A DNA stretch of 64,000 nt from Paenibacillus sp. Soil522 (GTDB lineage: Bacteria; Bacillota; Bacilli; Paenibacillales; Paenibacillaceae). Location: positions 1,986 through 65,985 of the forward strand of contig NZ_LMRV01000027.1 in assembly GCF_001428245.1 (NCBI RefSeq), given 5' to 3'. Below are positions 8,611 through 17,426 of the stretch, one piece after another. Position numbers and translations under genes: made by a program. Below the pieces are notes generated by a model. It was not told the origin of the DNA and ran no database searches. It worked only from the letters and a program-made list of their open reading frames with translations. Position 1 is the first letter of the stretch; each line of letters opens with the position of its first letter.

Positions 8611-9810
8611 GTGCAGACTGAATTGATGAACAAAAAGTCAAACCATCTATCCGTTTGGCTGCTGGGAATATTGCCGTTGCTCCTGCTCGCAGGCATGATC
8701 TATTTTATCGGCAAATGGGGTACAGGAGTTGAAGAGCAGCAAGCCGCGCCAATTGAAGTATTAAATATTGAAAGAATCACTTTAACGGACAACGGGTTCG
8801 AGCTTCGTGTGCTAAATTCAGGGCCTGAGGAGCTGACGGTTGCACAGGTTACGGTAGATGACGCTTTCTGGAACGTGACCTATTCACCTAGCCCAACGAT
8901 TAAACGCTTTGAAAGGGCTACCGTATCTATCCCGTATCCGTGGGTAGAAGGAGATCCGCATGAGATCAAGCTGATTACGGAAAATGGATTGATTTTTAGC
9001 GGCGAAGTAGCAGCTGCGATGAAAACTCCGGAAGCGGATACGAATCGTTTCCTGCAGTATTCTTTAATTGGTTTTTATGTAGGCGTTGTTCCTGTTGGAC
9101 TTGGCTTGCTATGGTTTCCGTTCATGCGCCGATTCTCTTCAAGAGGAATTCAAGGCGTATTGGCATTTACGGTCGGTCTGCTCTTTTTCCTTACAGTCGA
9201 TACGGTTCAAGAAGGTTTGGAGCTTGGTGCTGAGGCGCCCGGCATCTTCCAAGGTACAGGACTCGTGTGGTTCGGAGCGCTGCTTAGCTTTTTATTTTTG
9301 ATTGCAGTAGATCAAGCTGGCTCGAAAAAATCAAAGCTTAACAGTGACAGCGGCAAAAGGGTAGCCTATAAAATGGCCGGGGGAATCGGGCTGCATAATC
9401 TTGGCGAAGGACTTGCAATAGGAGCCGCCTTTGCAACCGGCGAGGCAGCGCTTGGAACGTTTCTCATTATCGGCTTTACGCTCCACAATATTACGGAGGG
9501 TGTAGGTATCGCCGCACCGCTGCTGAAAACAAAACCATCGCTTAAAACATTTTTGGCATTAGCTGTTATGGGCGGAGGACCGGCCATCCTAGGAACCTGG
9601 ATCGGTGGATTTGTGTTTAACCAGACATTGGCGGCATTGTTCTTTGGCATAGGCGCCGGCGCAATTGCCCAAGTTATTTATGTCATTTTCAAAATGATCT
9701 TAAGAGACGCCAAAGCAGAGGGTACGCCTTCCCTATCATGGATTAATTATGGCAGTATAGCGCTCGGTATCTTGGTCATGTATGTAACCGCACTTTTGGT
9801 TAACTTCTGA
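8611..9810 (+). CDS. ZIP-family metal transporter with N-terminal extracytoplasmic domain
   Basis: 399 residues. A first membrane helix (about 14-34) and a ~110-residue beta-rich outer domain precede the ZIP core (about 150-399). The core contains both metal-site motifs, HNLGEGLAIG and HNITEGVGIA, on adjacent helices. ZIP proteins move Zn, Fe or related divalent ions across the membrane. The extra outer domain is not part of ordinary bacterial ZIPs. GTG at 8611 is used with GGAGGAG six bases upstream; the ATG at 8609 is out of frame. It follows the oxidase gene by 17 bases and precedes tatA, suggesting a coupled oxidase-permease system. Confidence 0.85.
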   Translation: MQTELMNKKSNHLSVWLLGILPLLLLAGMIYFIGKWGTGVEEQQAAPIEVLNIERITLTDNGFELRVLNSGPEELTVAQVTVDDAFWNVTYSPSPTIKRFERATVSIPYPWVEGDPHEIKLITENGLIFSGEVAAAMKTPEADTNRFLQYSLIGFYVGVVPVGLGLLWFPFMRRFSSRGIQGVLAFTVGLLFFLTVDTVQEGLELGAEAPGIFQGTGLVWFGALLSFLFLIAVDQAGSKKSKLNSDSGKRVAYKMAGGIGLHNLGEGLAIGAAFATGEAALGTFLIIGFTLHNITEGVGIAAPLLKTKPSLKTFLALAVMGGGPAILGTWIGGFVFNQTLAALFFGIGAGAIAQVIYVIFKMILRDAKAEGTPSLSWINYGSIALGILVMYVTALLVNF

Positions 9811-9843
9811 TTTCACACTTTACACAAGAACGGAGTGATTCCT

Positions 9844-10029
9844 ATGCCAATGAACATAGGCGTAGCAGGTATTGTGCTGCTTGTAATACTAGGCTTGCTG
9901 CTATTTGGACCATCCAAGCTGCCTCAATTGGGGAGAGCGATTGGAACGACTTTGTCGGAATTTAAAAGAGGGGCCAAAGGAATGATCGACGAAGAGGAGA
10001 AGCCGAAGAATACAAAGGAAGAGGCTTGA
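9844..10029 (+). CDS. tatA: TatA/E-type twin-arginine translocase subunit
   Basis: 61 residues: one N-terminal membrane helix (about 5-22), the hinge FGPSKLPQLGRAIG, an amphipathic helix (TLSEFKRGAKG) and a charged tail, as in TatA. It forms the protein-conducting part of the Tat system with a TatC that is not in this window. ATG at 9844 has CGGAG upstream. Being third in an operon led by a Tat substrate, it probably serves export of the multicopper oxidase. A strong terminator follows. Confidence 0.9.
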   Translation: MPMNIGVAGIVLLVILGLLLFGPSKLPQLGRAIGTTLSEFKRGAKGMIDEEEKPKNTKEEA

Positions 10030-10039
10030 ACAACGAAAA

Positions 10040-10084
10040 GCAGTCCAAAACCAGAAAGTGTGGTTTTGGACTGCTCATTTTTTT
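10040..10084 (+). terminator. Rho-independent terminator
   Basis: Fourteen-base perfect stem GCAGTCCAAAACCA / TGGTTTTGGACTGC with a short loop and a following run of T. It ends the oxidase-ZIP-TatA operon. Confidence 0.95.
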
Positions 10085-10231
10085 AGACGACAATTTGTTT
10101 TTTTACCTTCTAATTCGTAGAGTTGTATTTTAATAGTTAGCAAATACATGTATAATACATCGATTGATCCTTTATGGTACCGGCAGGGCCGGGAAATAAA
10201 ATCGAGTATCAAGTTATAAAAGGAGTAATCT

Positions 10232-11992
10232 ATGTCGAGCTTCAAAACCTATTTTACATTTGTAAAACCTTATTGGAAGTTAGTAATCGTTACGCTATTG
10301 ATTGGGATGGTTAAATTCGGGATTCCGTTGACACTGCCACTCCTTATAAAATATGTTGTTGACGATTTATTGCTAAGCTCACTTCCTGCAGATGTGAAAA
10401 TCGAAAAATTAAGTTATGTAATGCTGGGCGCCATTGCGCTGTTTGTTGTGGTTAGGGCGCCCATAGAGTACCTCAGACAATACTTTGCTCAATTAATAAC
10501 GAGCCGAATTCTATACGACCTTCGCAATCGTCTCTTTGTACACATTCAAAAGCTGTCCTTAAGGTATTATCAAAATCATAAAACCGGTGAAATCATATCC
10601 CGGATGATTAATGACGCTGAACAAACAAAGAGCATCGTGGAAACCGGCATGATGAATGTATGGCTGGATCTATTCACGCTGTCCATCGCTTTGGGATTCA
10701 TGTTTCATATGGATTTTGAATTAACATTAGTCTCCATAGCGGTATTGCCCTTTTATGCTTTGTCCGTAAAAAAGCTGTATAAAAGGTTAAAGGCATATAC
10801 GAAGTCAAGGTCACAAGCGCTGGCAAATATGCAAAGCTATCTTTTTGAGCGGGTCAACGGCATGCCGGTCATCAAGAGCTTCACGCTGGAGGGCGTCGAA
10901 AAAGAAAATTTTGACGGGAAAAACCGGCACTTTCTGCAACGAGCTTTAGCTTTGACCAAATGGAATGCATTGACAAACGCCATTATCAATACATTAACGG
11001 ACCTTGCTCCTTTATTGGTTTTGTTTTATGGAGGCTATCAGGTTATTCAAGGAAATATTACGTTAGGCGCCTTTATCGCATTTTTTGCATACCTGGATCG
11101 GCTATATAGTCCGCTTCGCCGCTTAGTTAATTCTTCGACGGAATTGACTCAGGCAAGCGCCTCGCTGGAACGTGTGGTTGAACTCATGAATGAACCTTAC
11201 GATATTGTGGATTCACCGCAAGCGAAACCGATAACGGATGTAAAAGGAAAAATTGATTTTAACGATGTCAGTTTCCGGTATGAATCATCTGCCGGCTGGA
11301 TTTTAAACAATCTTGGGCTAAGCATTCGTCCAGGAGAGACGATCGCTTTCGTAGGGATGAGCGGGGGAGGCAAATCATCGTTAATCAGTTTAATTCCCCG
11401 GTTTTACGATATCCAGCAAGGAAGCATACGGTTGGATGATACGGATATCAAGGATATAACCATAAAAAGCTTGCGAAGCCAGATTGGAATGGTGTTGCAG
11501 GATAATATCTTATTTAGCGGCAGCGTCCGCGAGAATATACTTTTTGGAAATCCTGATGCTGCAGAAGAACAAATCATTCAAGCGGCTCAAGCCGCGAATG
11601 CGCATGATTTTATTTTGAATCTGCCAAACGGCTATGACACGGAAATCGGAGAACGGGGTGTAAAGCTGTCAGGGGGACAAAAGCAGAGGATTGCTATTGC
11701 CAGGGTGTTTCTAAAAAATCCGCGGATTTTAGTCCTTGATGAAGCAACCTCCGCCCTTGATTTGGAGTCTGAGCATTTAATTCAAGAATCTCTTGAAAGA
11801 TTGGCTAAAGACAGAACGACTTTGATTGTCGCACACCGCCTGTCAACGATTACTCATGCGGATCAAATTGTACTCATTGAGAATGGGGAAATTAAAGAGA
11901 AAGGGTCTCATGAAGAACTGATGAGGAAAGATGGGGGATACGCCCGTTTGTTTAATGTACAGAACCTAAAAGAAGTCGACCCCGTAAGTTAA
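10232..11992 (+). CDS. ABC exporter, fused permease and ATPase (half-transporter)
   Basis: 586 residues. The N-terminal type IV exporter membrane domain (about 10-320, six helices, EIISRMINDAEQ coupling region) is followed by an ATPase with Walker A GMSGGGKSS, signature LSGGQKQR, Walker B ILVLDEATSALD and the H-loop VAHRLST. It would work as a homodimer like BmrA/MsbA-type drug or lipid exporters; the substrate cannot be read from sequence. AAAGGAG precedes the ATG, and a TATAAT hexamer lies near 10150. Single-gene unit with its own terminator. Confidence 0.9.
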   Translation: MSSFKTYFTFVKPYWKLVIVTLLIGMVKFGIPLTLPLLIKYVVDDLLLSSLPADVKIEKLSYVMLGAIALFVVVRAPIEYLRQYFAQLITSRILYDLRNRLFVHIQKLSLRYYQNHKTGEIISRMINDAEQTKSIVETGMMNVWLDLFTLSIALGFMFHMDFELTLVSIAVLPFYALSVKKLYKRLKAYTKSRSQALANMQSYLFERVNGMPVIKSFTLEGVEKENFDGKNRHFLQRALALTKWNALTNAIINTLTDLAPLLVLFYGGYQVIQGNITLGAFIAFFAYLDRLYSPLRRLVNSSTELTQASASLERVVELMNEPYDIVDSPQAKPITDVKGKIDFNDVSFRYESSAGWILNNLGLSIRPGETIAFVGMSGGGKSSLISLIPRFYDIQQGSIRLDDTDIKDITIKSLRSQIGMVLQDNILFSGSVRENILFGNPDAAEEQIIQAAQAANAHDFILNLPNGYDTEIGERGVKLSGGQKQRIAIARVFLKNPRILVLDEATSALDLESEHLIQESLERLAKDRTTLIVAHRLSTITHADQIVLIENGEIKEKGSHEELMRKDGGYARLFNVQNLKEVDPVS

Positions 11993-12010
11993 TACTTCTA
12001 TAAACGTGAA

Positions 12011-12036
12011 GGAAGAGCTCATCGCTCTTCCTTTTT
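12011..12036 (+). terminator. Rho-independent terminator
   Basis: Stem GGAAGAGC / GCTCTTCC with a five-base loop followed by TTTTT, downstream of the ABC exporter. Confidence 0.9.
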
Positions 12037-12060
12037 ATATAGTGCAGGGTTAGGAGCAGG

Positions 12061-12582
12061 TTACGCTAAATCCTTGCAGATCTCTCGCATCACATGCCTG
12101 AGCTCTGGAATAATAATGTGGTTAACGGCAAGCTTCACAGCTCCGCTTGAGCCCGGCATTGAGAATACTGCCGTATCTTCATATACACCGGCGATAGCCC
12201 GGCTGAGAATAGCAGCCGTTCCGATATCCTCTGCGAAGCTTAAGTAGCGGAACAGCTCGCCGAACCCGTGCATCTCCTTAGTTAACAGGTCTCTTACTGC
12301 TTCGTACGTCGTGTCCCGCTTGGCGATCCCTGTCCCGCCGTTCAGGAGAATGGCTTCTACTGAAGGGTTAGCCGCACCGCTGCGGATGGCGGACTGAATT
12401 TCCTCATATTCATCCTTCACAATTGCATATTTCATTACCCTGTAACCGGATGCCTCGAGAAGCTCCCGCAGCAGAGTTCCGCTCTTGTCCGTTTCTTCCG
12501 TTCTTGTATCAGACACGGTAATAATCATACAGTTGACGGAGGAAGGCGCCTCCTTGCGGTGCTGTTCAACAGATGCTGACAC
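12061..12582 (-). CDS. moaB: MoaB/MogA-family molybdenum cofactor protein
   Basis: 173 residues with the MoCF-binding fold: IITVSDTRT at the N-terminus, LNGGTGIAKRDTTYEAV (molybdopterin-binding loop) and FSMPGSSGAV with the C-terminal helix. MoaB-type proteins are linked to adenylylation of molybdopterin. The GTG start gives an N-terminal extension of about 18 residues before VNCMIITVSD. It lies 30 bases after a COG0523 GTPase gene on the same strand and is probably cotranscribed. Its role in a zinc-type island is unclear; Mo-cofactor assembly may simply share the transcript. Confidence 0.85.
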   Translation of the reverse strand: MSASVEQHRKEAPSSVNCMIITVSDTRTEETDKSGTLLRELLEASGYRVMKYAIVKDEYEEIQSAIRSGAANPSVEAILLNGGTGIAKRDTTYEAVRDLLTKEMHGFGELFRYLSFAEDIGTAAILSRAIAGVYEDTAVFSMPGSSGAVKLAVNHIIIPELRHVMREICKDLA

Positions 12583-12612
12583 TGTGATCCCGCCCTCTCT
12601 TTGTGAAAAGCC

Positions 12613-13620
12613 TTACGAAATGGCTACACAGTTTGTAAATTGTTCGTTAAACCATTCCGTGTCCAGATTTCTGCCGATAATAACGAACTCGCTGACCCGC
12701 TGTTCATCCGCTCTCCAGTCGCGGTCAGGGTAGGAGCTGAACAACATATGGATGCCTTGGAACACAACGCGCTGCTTGACCCCTTTAATATGAAGCACAC
12801 CCTTGTAACGGAACGTATCAGTGCCATGATCCGTCAACCACTCCTGTAGGAACCGTTCCAATTTCGCCAGATCAAGCGGCTGTTCCTCACGGAAGAACAG
12901 GGAGTAGACATCATCATCGTGATCATGGTGCTCTTCCTCAAGGAAGCCGGGATCAAGCTCAAGCTTCTTCTCCAGGTCGAATGCTCCGATACCCAGAATA
13001 TGATTAATATCGACTTGAGATTGCCGGGTATGGTATAGCTTGGCAGCAGGGTTCATGGATATTAGTCGATGCTCAAGTTTCTTAAGTTCGTTTTCCGTGA
13101 CAAGATCCGTCTTATTTAACAGCAGCACATCAGCGAAAGCGACTTGCTCTTGCGCTTCATGACCATCATCTAAATGCTGGTCAGCATGCTTCGCATCAAC
13201 GACAGTTACAATGGCATCCAACTTGTAGAACTTTGCCATTTCCTCATCCACGAAGAAGGTTTGAGCTACCGGAGCAGGGTCGGCCAAACCAGTTGTCTCA
13301 ATAAGCACACGGTCGAAGTTAGCTTTACGCGAATCACCAGCACCTCTCTTGGCATTCATCAGCTCACCGAGAATTCGGATAAGATCTCCCCGGACCGTAC
13401 AGCAAATACAACCATTGTTCATTTCGAAAATCTCTTCATCCGCTCCTACGACGAGTTGATTATCGATTCCAACTTCTCCAAATTCATTCACAATTACCGC
13501 GATCTTCTGACCGTGATCGGCCGTAAGGACGTGATTCAACAGGGTGGTTTTGCCTGCTCCAAGGAATCCGGTCAAAACGGTGACTGGTATACGCGGATCG
13601 GCTGCTACAGCTTGCGACAT
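12613..13620 (-). CDS. COG0523 GTPase, zinc-type metallochaperone (CobW/ZNG1-like)
   Basis: 335 residues. The N-terminal G domain has Walker A GFLGAGKTT, the metal-binding motif GCICC and the guanine motif NKTD. A His/Asp-rich linker (EEHHDHDDD) and the C-terminal CobW_C domain follow. Family members use GTP to load metal, often zinc under starvation, onto client enzymes. ATG at 13620 has AGGAG eight bases upstream; a GTG three codons earlier lacks spacing. A Zur-like site lies about 30 bases upstream, supporting a role in zinc limitation. Confidence 0.85.
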   Translation of the reverse strand: MSQAVAADPRIPVTVLTGFLGAGKTTLLNHVLTADHGQKIAVIVNEFGEVGIDNQLVVGADEEIFEMNNGCICCTVRGDLIRILGELMNAKRGAGDSRKANFDRVLIETTGLADPAPVAQTFFVDEEMAKFYKLDAIVTVVDAKHADQHLDDGHEAQEQVAFADVLLLNKTDLVTENELKKLEHRLISMNPAAKLYHTRQSQVDINHILGIGAFDLEKKLELDPGFLEEEHHDHDDDVYSLFFREEQPLDLAKLERFLQEWLTDHGTDTFRYKGVLHIKGVKQRVVFQGIHMLFSSYPDRDWRADEQRVSEFVIIGRNLDTEWFNEQFTNCVAIS

Positions 13621-13648
13621 AAGCGACACTCCTTTTATGTAGGATTTT

Positions 13649-13667
13649 AATCGTAAATATTACTATT
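13649..13667. promoter_or_regulatory. Zur-like site before COG0523 gene
   Basis: AATCGTAAATATTACTATT resembles the Bacillus Zur box (TCGTAATnATTACGA) with a good left half and a degenerate right half. It sits upstream of the GTPase gene at 13620. Confidence 0.5.
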
Positions 13668-13696
13668 AATGAGTATAAAAGGTTCAGTAATATTTG

Positions 13697-14719
13697 TCAA
13701 AGAGGACGAATCCCGTCTATTTGCAGCAAACGATTCCATTCCGTTTCCAGCTGATGTTCATTAAGGTTTATGCCTATGAAGACGATGTAGGATTCGCCGC
13801 TATAGCCGGACTCCGTCCAAGTTATCCGTTTGCCTGCGTATTGCATCAGCATGACAGGCTCATCTGCTTTAAGGCGAATATAGCCTTTAGCCCGGAGCAG
13901 CTGTTCCTTGAATTTAAGAAGAAATTTTTCAATTTGCCTGCGGCTTGGCTGTGTTGTGGGTACGATCGGCAGCGTTATGGTCTGAACTCGGGAGAAAGAC
14001 ATCGTTTTTTCGGGCTTGATCTGATCTTTAGCTCCATGATGTCCGACGGGAACTGCCTTTAGCATCCGGAACGACCGGGCAACGGGGATCACTTGCTGTT
14101 CCTGCTTCTTAACGGATGCAAGGAGCAAATCCAGATCGACCTGGCTATGAGTGGCAGGAATGACAACAGCCGTATCATTCTGTTTGCGAATCGCCTTGTC
14201 AATCTTGCTCAGCTTAGATGCTGTTACAAGATCCGTCTTGTTTACGATAATGAGGTCGGCCGTTTCCATCTGCCGCCGTAAGGTTCTAAGCAGCGATAGA
14301 TCAGATTCAAAAATACTGTTGTAGGCGAGTACATGCTCGGCATCGATCAAGGTTACGATCTGTTTGAGCAGAACGAGACCGAGCAATTGCGGCTCCGTAA
14401 GCGCATCAGCTATTTCTTCGGGATTAGCTACTCCTGTCAGCTCGATAAAGATGACGTCCGGCATCTGCTTGGACAAGGTTTGGATGCTGCTTGCCAACTC
14501 ACTGCGTCTGCTGCAGCAGACGCAGCCATCCAACAGTTTCTCGATCACTGTATCCGAGTGTCCATTCAGAATATATCCGTCAACATCCATGCTGCCTAAT
14601 TCATTCATAATTACGCCGGGATGCAAACCCCGGTTTTTCGCTTCGTCCAGTAACCGAAGGAGCAGTGTTGTTTTGCCGCTGCCTAGAAATCCGCTTAGTA
14701 CAATAACTGGTATTCTCAT
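13697..14719 (-). CDS. Second COG0523 GTPase (CobW-like)
   Basis: 340 residues with Walker A GFLGSGKTT, the CxCC motif GCVCC, NKTD, and a C-terminal CobW_C domain containing a short His segment (VGHHGAKD). The sequence is well diverged from the neighbouring 12613-13620 paralogue, so it probably serves a different client. AAGGAG precedes the ATG. The gene is divergent from the nik-like operon across a region holding several Zur-like half-sites, so both directions may be derepressed in low zinc. Confidence 0.85.
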   Translation of the reverse strand: MRIPVIVLSGFLGSGKTTLLLRLLDEAKNRGLHPGVIMNELGSMDVDGYILNGHSDTVIEKLLDGCVCCSRRSELASSIQTLSKQMPDVIFIELTGVANPEEIADALTEPQLLGLVLLKQIVTLIDAEHVLAYNSIFESDLSLLRTLRRQMETADLIIVNKTDLVTASKLSKIDKAIRKQNDTAVVIPATHSQVDLDLLLASVKKQEQQVIPVARSFRMLKAVPVGHHGAKDQIKPEKTMSFSRVQTITLPIVPTTQPSRRQIEKFLLKFKEQLLRAKGYIRLKADEPVMLMQYAGKRITWTESGYSGESYIVFIGINLNEHQLETEWNRLLQIDGIRPL

Positions 14720-14790
14720 ACGCTAATTCTCCTTTTATCTTCGTTTAGTTGTATGTATTCATGGGGCGGATGAAAGAGTCCTTCATTCGT

Positions 14791-14812
14791 TAAAAGAAAT
14801 GATTACGATTTA
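14791..14812. promoter_or_regulatory. Zur-like half site
   Basis: AAATGATTACGATTT carries a perfect right half (ATTACGATTT) and a weak left half of the Zur box, about 75 bases upstream of the COG0523 gene on the minus strand. Confidence 0.45.
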
Positions 14813-14851
14813 ATACATTCATCATACTATATAATTCAGCATTTTTATTAA

Positions 14852-14866
14852 TCGTAATTATAACTG
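14852..14866. promoter_or_regulatory. Zur-like site, distal to nik-like operon
   Basis: TCGTAATTATAACTG has a perfect left half and a partial right half (11 of 15 positions by eye). Confidence 0.45.
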
Positions 14867-14898
14867 TTTACGATCACGAAGTGATGTGATAACCTTAA

Positions 14899-14913
14899 TC
14901 GTAATGTATACGA
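14899..14913. promoter_or_regulatory. Zur box of the nik-like operon
   Basis: TCGTAATGTATACGA matches the Zur palindrome with two mismatches, 30 bases before the start of the binding-protein gene. Confidence 0.65.
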
Positions 14914-14942
14914 ATTGCGTGCGAAAAAATGGAGGTAAAACG

Positions 14943-16472
14943 ATGTTTAAGGGATACAAGTTATTATCAGTTTTCATTTTATCCGTTTTTATTTTGGCAG
15001 CTTGTTCTTCTGAGCCTACTGAAAAACAAGTTGAGGGAAGTAAAGAGGTAAACCTGCTCTTTAATTTTGCGACTAGCTCGCTTGATCCTAATGTGGATAC
15101 AAGTTATGTCTCCGTTCGTGCAGGAATAACGGAAACTTTGGTACATCTCAATGATACGGACTTGACCATTGAGCCTTGGCTTGCAGAAAGCTGGGATAGT
15201 CAAGATGGCCAATTGTGGACAATTGAGCTAAGAAAAGACGTGACCTTTCAGAACGGCAAACCTATGGATGGAGCAGCTGTTAAAGCCTCTCTCGAGCGGG
15301 CAATGAAAGATAGCCTTGCGATAAAAAATGCCTTGCGTATTGTATCAATAGAAGCTAATGCCAATACGCTGACGATTAAAACAGAAGTTCCATTTCCCGA
15401 ATTCCCATCTGAATTAGTACATCCAAACACTTCAATTATTGACGTAACGGAAGCAGACTTTGTTAATAAACCGATAGGAACAGGACCATTTGCTGTATCT
15501 TCTTTTACACCGGGTACGGCTGTGGATCTTGTGCGTTATGACGGTTACTGGAACGGAGCTGCAAAACTGGAATCAGCGAAATTCTCGTTTAACGAGGATG
15601 CCAATGCCCGCTCTCTTACACTTCAATCAGGAACCGCTGATATTGTCTTCCGTCCTGAAGTAGAAACACTCACTAATTTAGAAGCTTTACCGGAAGTAAA
15701 AGTTGAATCCACATCTACGTTCCGAGTGCACCAAATGACGATGAACCTGGAACGGAAATCGCTGCAAGACATCCATGTTCGTAAAGCTGTTGATGCATTA
15801 ATTAATCGGCAAGCTATCGTGGACACTATTTTAAGAGGACATGCTGAAGTTGCGACTGGACCTTTCCCATCCACCTTTTCGTTTGCGCCGGACTATCCTG
15901 AAAAAGAGACCGGAATGGACGCTGCTAGAGCCTATCTTCAAGATGCCGGGTATACAGAAGTGAATGGGGTTATGCAAAAAAACGGCGAACCGCTTACATT
16001 TAAACTCCTAACTTACAGTGCGCGTGCTGATTTGCCCTTGATAGCACAAGTGTTTCAATCGGATGCAGGCCAGTTGGGAATAGATGTTCAAATAAAGCAG
16101 ATCGAAATTCCGGAAGAGTATATGGCAGCCAATCGAGATTGGGACCTGACCACATACAGTAATTTAACTGCACCTCGAGGGGATGCAGGTTACTATTTGA
16201 ATGCAACGTATCATCCAAAAGGCGCTTTGAATTTCAGCGGAGCGGATGATAATCATTTAACAGCTCTTATTGATGAGTTAAACGCAACCGTTGGACAAGA
16301 AAAGCGCTCGGTTAAAGCTGAACAAGTTGCCCTGTATGTCGATGAGCAAGTATATAATTCTTTTATACTGCATCCGAACACACTCGTTGCTTATAAGTCT
16401 GATAAAGTTCTGAACTGGGTGACCTCCCGAAGTGAATATTACATGTTAACGAATGAATTGGATGTGAAGTAA
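14943..16472 (+). CDS. NikA/CntA-like ABC transporter substrate-binding lipoprotein
   Basis: 509 residues. A signal peptide ends in the lipobox FILAAC. The body is a family 5 (oligopeptide/nickel) binding protein: EPWLAESWD, FQNGKPMDG, PIGTGPF and an N-terminal LFNFATSSLDP region. Closest in pattern to NikA-type and metallophore-complex binding proteins. ATG at 14943 with TGGAGG upstream is used; an upstream ATG lies inside the Zur box. Zur-like sites upstream and adjacent Znu genes point to zinc or zinc-metallophore uptake, not nickel. Ligand inferred, not shown. Confidence 0.75.
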   Translation: MFKGYKLLSVFILSVFILAACSSEPTEKQVEGSKEVNLLFNFATSSLDPNVDTSYVSVRAGITETLVHLNDTDLTIEPWLAESWDSQDGQLWTIELRKDVTFQNGKPMDGAAVKASLERAMKDSLAIKNALRIVSIEANANTLTIKTEVPFPEFPSELVHPNTSIIDVTEADFVNKPIGTGPFAVSSFTPGTAVDLVRYDGYWNGAAKLESAKFSFNEDANARSLTLQSGTADIVFRPEVETLTNLEALPEVKVESTSTFRVHQMTMNLERKSLQDIHVRKAVDALINRQAIVDTILRGHAEVATGPFPSTFSFAPDYPEKETGMDAARAYLQDAGYTEVNGVMQKNGEPLTFKLLTYSARADLPLIAQVFQSDAGQLGIDVQIKQIEIPEEYMAANRDWDLTTYSNLTAPRGDAGYYLNATYHPKGALNFSGADDNHLTALIDELNATVGQEKRSVKAEQVALYVDEQVYNSFILHPNTLVAYKSDKVLNWVTSRSEYYMLTNELDVK

Positions 16473-17426
16473 ATGTTTCGGATTCTAAGCCGGCGGTTAA
16501 TCGAGGTTGTGATCTTTCTTCTGGTTATTACGTTCATAAGCTTTCTATTTGTGCGTCTCGCTCCTGGCGATCCGGTTCTTTCCATGCTTAGAGTCGATGA
16601 TGTATCGGTTACAAATGAACAAGTGGAAGCACTTCGTGAACAATTAGGATTTAATGATCCTTTGCTCGTGCAGTATGGTCGCTGGTTGGCTGACTTTGTA
16701 AGATTAGATTTTGGTAACTCATATATAACGAATCAGCCTGTGATGGAAATGATACTAAGCGGATTACCGGCAACACTCGAATTGTCTTTCGGTGCACTTA
16801 TCGTCATGCTTAGCGTGGCTATTCCTCTTGGTTCACTCGCTGCTCTGTATCGGGGAAGCTGGATTGACCAGGTAAGCCGGGGAGTATCGTTACTCGGCGC
16901 CGCCATCCCGAGTTTTTGGCTGGCACTCATTTTCATTGATTTATTTGCGGTACGGTGGGGCATTCTCCCTCCGATGGGTCGGGATGGCATTATTTCTGCC
17001 GTCCTTCCATCCATTACTTTAGGACTTGCCATAACAAGCGTTTACGTTCGATTATTGCGTTCAAGTTTGCTTGACTCTCTCAGCAATGAATTTATACGGG
17101 CAGCACGGTCCAGAGGACTATCGGAAATGCGTATTTTTTTCGCCCATGCATTTCGTCATAGTCTGCCGCCTGTTATTACCGTGTTCGGTATCAGCTTAGG
17201 CAGCTTGATCGGTGGAGTTGTCGTTATTGAAGTTATTTTCGCCTATCCTGGTATCGGCAAGATGGTAGTTGACTCGATTCGATCACGGGATTACGCTGTC
17301 ATCCAAGGATACATTTTTGTCATGGCGATTATCGTATTTTTCGTGAATAGCGCTGTTGATTTATCTTATCGATATTTAAACCCGGAACTGCGGATTAAGG
17401 AAAGGAAGAACAGCACATGGAGTTAG
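16473..17426 (+). CDS. NikB-like ABC transporter permease
   Basis: 317 residues, the usual DppB/NikB architecture: an N-terminal helix (LIEVVIFLLVITFISFLF), GDP...LGFNDPL region, then five membrane helices with the EAA-like loop FIRAARSRGLSEMRIFFAHA. It starts directly after the binding-protein stop codon, so translation is likely coupled. It pairs with the 17417 permease to form the channel. Confidence 0.85.
   Translation: MFRILSRRLIEVVIFLLVITFISFLFVRLAPGDPVLSMLRVDDVSVTNEQVEALREQLGFNDPLLVQYGRWLADFVRLDFGNSYITNQPVMEMILSGLPATLELSFGALIVMLSVAIPLGSLAALYRGSWIDQVSRGVSLLGAAIPSFWLALIFIDLFAVRWGILPPMGRDGIISAVLPSITLGLAITSVYVRLLRSSLLDSLSNEFIRAARSRGLSEMRIFFAHAFRHSLPPVITVFGISLGSLIGGVVVIEVIFAYPGIGKMVVDSIRSRDYAVIQGYIFVMAIIVFFVNSAVDLSYRYLNPELRIKERKNSTWS

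Noticed and set aside
8609..8625. ATG at 8609 as start of the ZIP gene
   Set aside because: It is out of frame with the ZIP protein; the GTG at 8611 or ATG at 8626 fits.
14886..14943. ATG at 14886-14907 as start of the nik-like binding protein
   Set aside because: These codons lie inside the Zur box; the ATG at 14943 has a proper site and a normal signal peptide follows.
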